Shown: piece after piece, positions 16,570 to 17,528 of the stretch | How positions within the stretch are numbered: position 1 is the stretch's first letter | Layout: each line of letters starts with the position of its first letter | DNA from: Oehlia diaphana | Taxonomy: Eukaryota > Glomeromycota > Glomeromycetes > Glomerales > Glomeraceae | Direction of reading: 5' to 3' | Length of the DNA stretch: 17,528 nt | NCBI GenBank assembly: GCA_003833135.1 | Contig: QZLH01001174.1 | Location: forward strand, 22,587-40,114 | Position numbers and translations under genes: made by a program | The notes under the pieces: generated by a model | Seen by the model: the letters and a program-made list of their open reading frames with translations, nothing else | Told to the model about the DNA's origin: nothing | Database searches by the model: none

Positions 16570-17210
16570 TTTTTCTCAGGACTAAGGCAATCACTTATGT
16601 GGCCTTAGAGCTGTCAGCAGATGAGAAATGCTCAGGAAGACCAGGCAAAGCTCGGACACCCCATGACCAATAAGTCTGATTTACAAACCACCTATCATCC
16701 CATTCTTTTGCATGCAAGTATAGGCTTGAACCTAGATCTGACAGAATTCTTTACTTATCCTTCATCCATATTTTGGTAAAAATGGCTAAGTATTTATATT
16801 AATCCATCCTAATCACTTAAACTGAAGACTTTCATCAGTTGCAACAGACTATTATCTTCATACTACTATATTAAGTATAAGGTCTTACTTAAAGGTCATT
16901 ACAGCATATGATTATCAAGCACTAATGATACAATTGTAAATCTTCAAGTGGTATAGAAGTAACCATCTGTACTAAAAAATATAGACTTACCCCTTAAGGT
17001 AGTTACTAATTAGGATTGCCATCTGGTACTCATTTTAACTGGAAGTTACAACTGCCATTTTAGAAATATTATGGATGATCTAAAACATTGCAACTTCACC
17101 TAAATATAAAGTAATCATTAAGACAAAATCATCCCTTTCAAGATATGCAAGCAGTAACTTTAAAAACAGGACTTTGAACTTCTAATAACTTTTTAGAGAA
17201 TGTTAAGAGG
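16570..17210. repeat. unclassified repeat-like segment with different base texture
   Basis: From about 16570 the sequence changes to a more even base mix with few homopolymers and many ca/tg and cc/gg words (gctcaggaagaccaggcaaa, gccatctggtactc), then fades back to AT-rich DNA near 17210. It starts with a hairpin (ctaaggc 16582-16588 with gccttag 16602-16608). ctgtcag (16611-16617) has an inverted partner ctgacag (16738-16744). A short frame (TKAITYVALELSADEK, about 16581-16676) follows an acceptor-like ttttctcag but ends at TAA after 31-32 codons. No transposase or terminal repeat was found, so repeat origin is an inference from texture. Confidence 0.35.
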
Positions 17211-17528
17211 ATATTATAACCTTTTGTTAAAATATATAATCTAATTATATATACTAATTCGCCATAATGTAATTTAACTTACACTAATCCCTATACTTTA
17301 CATTATTAGTAGTAATATTTGCAATAAAATTCTTTTAATTTAGAGATACATATAAAGTAAAAGTTTATACTAAATACTTCAAAATTATTATTTGAGTTTA
17401 AACAATATTCATATGGGCCAATTCTTGGAATTTAATTTTTTTACACAAAAATAATTTATTAAAGCAAATATAAATTATTATTTATATAAGAATAATAATT
17501 TTATACTAAATAATGCAAAAAAAACTAA
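17211..17528. other. AT-rich spacer to the right edge
   Basis: Nothing recognised; the words ttatactaaata and aataattat recur loosely, as expected in sequence this AT-rich. Confidence 0.5.

Noticed and set aside
16388..16594. 68-codon minus-strand frame
   Set aside because: No motif, no splice or promoter context, and it crosses the texture boundary at about 16570.
16600..16760. Box C/D snoRNA or tRNA-like gene
   Set aside because: agatgag does not match a C box (rtgatga), no paired C'/D' boxes are seen, and no tRNA B-box (ggttcgaatcc type) with a matching acceptor stem was found here or elsewhere in the window.
1..17528. CRISPR array, operon or prokaryotic mobile system
   Set aside because: No regularly spaced direct repeats exist, and spliced eukaryotic genes dominate; the setting is a fungal nuclear genome.

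Overview
The window looks like nuclear DNA of an arbuscular mycorrhizal fungus, most likely Rhizophagus or a close relative in the Glomeromycotina. This is inferred from the very AT-rich spacers, the short GT-AG introns (about 60-90 nt), an F-box/leucine-rich protein of the type expanded in these fungi, and two zinc-ribbon/Sel1-type protein kinase relatives of the equally expanded kinase family. No database search was possible.

Layout. Positions 1-640 hold a lysine-rich reading frame at the left edge and short degenerate repeats. Positions 640-2450 hold an inverted duplication of an unrecognised helical protein gene: the minus-strand copy has a promoter-like TATA but ends at a premature TGA, and the plus-strand copy is 5'-truncated next to a transposon-like motif. 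Positions 2840-3500 hold two 5'-truncated LINE-like insertions at one target site, visible as three copies of the same target duplication. Positions 3583-4956 (minus) encode a 457-aa F-box-like protein. Positions 5645-5935 (minus) are a decayed small heat-shock (Hsp20) gene. Positions 6788-9586 (plus) hold two tandem kinase genes, one a heavily eroded relic, the other complete in exon layout but broken by four frameshifts. Positions 9587-12590 are a gene-free AT-rich tract with a degenerate inverted repeat. Positions 12594-13165 (plus) carry the conserved C-terminal part of a Nur1/Mug154-type inner nuclear membrane protein. Positions 13955-15605 (minus) hold a complete five-exon heterotrimeric G-protein beta subunit gene, ending in a 12-nt exon. 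From 15606 to the right edge there is no convincing gene; about 16580-17200 has a different base texture and is probably an unclassified repeat.

The left two thirds behave as an accessory compartment (lineage-expanded families, pseudogenes, mobile DNA). The right third carries two conserved eukaryotic genes, for nuclear envelope organisation and for G-protein signalling. Nothing suggests the genes form an operon or a common pathway, and I did not find a clearly new biological system. The most useful observations are the gene structures invisible to simple open-frame calls (G-beta, Nur1, the kinase tail exons), the nested insertions sharing a target, and the pattern of decay.
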